A DNA stretch of 6,899 bases from Clostridia bacterium (GTDB lineage Bacteria > Bacillota > Clostridia > Oscillospirales > CAG-382), in assembly GCA_017646185.1 (NCBI GenBank), contig JAGCNA010000249.1, forward strand, positions 1 through 6,899, given 5' to 3'. Below the pieces are notes generated by a model. That model had not been told where the DNA came from and searched no databases. It worked only from the letters and a program-made list of their open reading frames with translations. The first letter of the stretch is position 1. Each line of letters begins with the position of its first letter. Below, in pieces: positions 5,562 through 6,899 of the stretch. The position numbers were made by a program, and so were the translations under genes.

Positions 5562-6539
5562 GTGAAGACACCTATAAGCTGGATTATAGACGATCCCGCT
5601 CCCGTAATATCCGTATATTATGAGCACGCAAAGAAAAGCGTTACGGAAGACGGGCGCCCCCTTATCCCCACCTACCCCAACGAAATGCTTTTTGAATTTT
5701 GCGATATAATAGAAAGGTACGGAATTAAGGGCAAGTTCAGCGTTATTCCCATGCCGGGAAACAAGGGCGATATCGTTAACGGTCTTGATGGTGTTGACCA
5801 AAGCAAGCTCAATGAATGGCTTGAATGTGTAAAAACACGGGTATTGCCCGCTTTTTCTGTGGGTCCCGAAATGCTTACACACCATAAAGCGGTGGATCTT
5901 GCCACAGGCGCGCCCCTGCCCCTTAACGAGCGGGACTGGGCATCCACGCAGGACAGAACTACCTTTGTGCCTTATATTGCAAAAGCGCTTTCAATTTTGA
6001 AGGAAGCGGGAATCAACTCCATTGGCGTTACCTCCCCTTGGGATTTCGGCATTGAGGTGGAGGACGAATATGAGCATTCTATTTCCGCCGCCGTGGAAGA
6101 GGTTAACCAAAGCAAAAAAGCGTGGTTTTTCCTTCGCGGTTTAAGAGACCGTCCCAACGCAAAGCCTTGGGTGGCATTGGAGGAGGAAAGCAGAACGCTG
6201 GTATCTATTCCCGCCACCACCCGTGACCGTATCTGGGCAACTATTGACACGCCGCGCACAGACCGTGAATTTGTTTCCCAATTGGCAGATATGCTTATTA
6301 CCGAAGACGGCAAAGAAGGCGAAGTGATACGGGTACTTGAAACGGGAGGATACCCCATACTTATAACCCATTGGCAAAGCCTTATGTCCAACGGTTTGGG
6401 AACCGGACTTATGGTTATGGAGGAAATCGCCCGCCGTATCGAACAACATCTTTCGGATAAGGTTCAGTGGATGAGCTTTGAAGAAATAACCGATCTGGTG
6501 GTATCCGATAAAGAATCGTATCCCAAGCCCGTATTTTAA
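5562..6539 (+). CDS. Uncharacterised protein, probably polysaccharide-deacetylase-like (NodB-type fold)
   Basis: A 325-residue protein starting at GTG. I do not recognise a named family with certainty. The pattern recalls the glycoside hydrolase/deacetylase superfamily: an early strand ending in a double aspartate (SWIIDDPAP, D10-D11), a strand with KGKFSVIPMPG (57-66) comparable to the second strand of NodB barrels, a histidine pair (THHKAVDL, H107-H108), a strand-turn GVTSPWDFG (155-163), and a late strand with histidine ITHWQ (H270). D11, H107/H108 and H270 are placed as metal ligands and a catalytic histidine would be in carbohydrate esterase family 4, but the exact CE4 motifs are absent, so the activity is open. 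No signal peptide or membrane segment is seen, which suggests a cytoplasmic enzyme. It is divergent from the GH172/GH78 operon and could modify the same imported glycoside. A plain uncharacterised hydrolase is the alternative. Confidence 0.6.
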   Translation: MKTPISWIIDDPAPVISVYYEHAKKSVTEDGRPLIPTYPNEMLFEFCDIIERYGIKGKFSVIPMPGNKGDIVNGLDGVDQSKLNEWLECVKTRVLPAFSVGPEMLTHHKAVDLATGAPLPLNERDWASTQDRTTFVPYIAKALSILKEAGINSIGVTSPWDFGIEVEDEYEHSISAAVEEVNQSKKAWFFLRGLRDRPNAKPWVALEEESRTLVSIPATTRDRIWATIDTPRTDREFVSQLADMLITEDGKEGEVIRVLETGGYPILITHWQSLMSNGLGTGLMVMEEIARRIEQHLSDKVQWMSFEEITDLVVSDKESYPKPVF

Positions 6540-6549
6540 AACAGCATAG

Positions 6550-6580
6550 AAAAAAACGCACCTTTAAGGTGCGTTTTCTT
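6550..6580. terminator. Bidirectional intrinsic terminator between convergent genes
   Basis: ACGCACCT pairs with AGGTGCGT across a 3-base loop, and the stem is extended by A-T pairs on both sides. The plus-strand copy ends in TTTTCTT (6574-6580) for the deacetylase-like gene ending at 6539; the minus-strand copy ends in seven Ts (6556-6550) for the membrane protein gene ending at 6594. One hairpin therefore serves both converging genes. Confidence 0.9.
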
Positions 6581-6593
6581 ATACAACAAAGTG

Positions 6594-6899
6594 CTAAATA
6601 AAATCGACGGGCAAAAATGCGCAAGCGACCGCAAAAATTATTGCGGGAAGCAAATTTGCAACCTTTATCTTTTTTCCGAACACCAGGTTGATGCCTACAC
6701 AGAAAATAAGAATATTTCCCACCACAGAAAGATAAAGAAGGGCGGTTTCTGTCATTATCGGCTTGATAAGCACCGAAAGTGCGGTTACCCCGCCCTGCAA
6801 TACCGCCACGGGAATTGCGGAAAACAAGGTTCCTTTGCCCAAAGAAGCCGCCATAACCATAATGATGATAAAGTCCAGAATGGCTTTGGTTACAAGCAC
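6594..6899 (-). CDS. DUF554-family integral membrane protein, C-terminal part (5' end outside window)
   Basis: The reading frame enters from the right edge and ends at TAG (6594-6596), giving the last 102 codons or so. The first codon in the window is GTG, but it is read here as an internal valine because the family is longer (usually over 200 residues). Four hydrophobic stretches are visible: about 4-20, 24-46, 54-75 and 84-100 of the visible part. The segment GNILIFCVGINLVFGKKIKVANLLPA is close to the conserved C-terminal region of DUF554 (YdfK/YqgA-type) proteins, where G-x-x-L-I-x-G-I-G-L-N-L and I-R-V-A-N-L-L-P recur. The function of this family is not established; a transport role is often supposed. 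It converges on the deacetylase-like gene and shares its terminator. Confidence 0.8.
   Translation of the reverse strand: MLVTKAILDFIIIMVMAASLGKGTLFSAIPVAVLQGGVTALSVLIKPIMTETALLYLSVVGNILIFCVGINLVFGKKIKVANLLPAIIFAVACAFLPVDFI

Noticed and set aside
5972..6391. A 139-codon minus-strand open frame opposite the deacetylase-like gene
   Set aside because: Serine-rich low-quality translation typical of an antisense shadow, with the true frame supported by a promoter, ribosome site and terminator.
6897..6899. GTG at the window edge as the start of the membrane protein
   Set aside because: The visible part matches only the C-terminal region of DUF554 proteins, so this codon is read as an internal valine and the true start lies outside the window.

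Overview
The window looks like a chromosomal stretch from a low-to-moderate GC member of the Bacillota, probably an anaerobic gut Clostridia. This rests on strong AGGAGG-type ribosome sites, several near-consensus sigma-A promoters (TTGACA, 17 bp, TATAAT-like), A/T-rich intergenic DNA with compact hairpin terminators, and a PadR / HAAS (DUF1700) / DUF4097 gene set typical of that phylum. No 16S or other phylogenetic marker is present, so the genus cannot be given. I see no mobile element, tRNA, rRNA or CRISPR array.

Layout, left to right. (1) At the left edge is the 5' end of a minus-strand TetR-family regulator with its promoter and a possible operator (1-183). (2) A hairpin-rich spacer (192-255) follows; part of it is the terminator of the next unit. 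(3) A tightly overlapping minus-strand operon (261-2042) encodes, in transcription order, a PadR regulator, a HAAS/DUF1700 membrane protein and a DUF4097 beta-solenoid membrane protein. Its promoter carries a dyad over the -10 box, which suggests autoregulation. (4) A second minus-strand operon (2114-5419) encodes, in transcription order, a DUF2961/GH172 glycosidase and a GH78 alpha-L-rhamnosidase. The rhamnosidase terminator hairpin contains that gene's own last codons. (5) A 142-bp divergent intergenic region (5420-5561) holds two back-to-back promoters and a clear 20-bp dyad over the glycosidase promoter. (6) A plus-strand gene (5562-6539) encodes an uncharacterised protein with a polysaccharide-deacetylase-like arrangement of motifs. 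(7) A bidirectional terminator separates it from the 3' end of a minus-strand DUF554-type membrane protein that runs off the right edge.

How they may work together: the GH172 and GH78 enzymes lack signal peptides, so they probably act in the cytoplasm on imported glycosides, removing a furanosyl sugar and L-rhamnose. The divergent deacetylase-like protein could act on the same imported molecule, but this rests on position only. The PadR/HAAS/DUF4097 operon is a separate envelope-associated signalling module. The most useful observations are the 20-bp operator candidate, the uncharacterised divergent gene with its corrected GTG start, and the very regular nine-coil repeat in the DUF4097 protein. 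There is no clear sign of a wholly new system.
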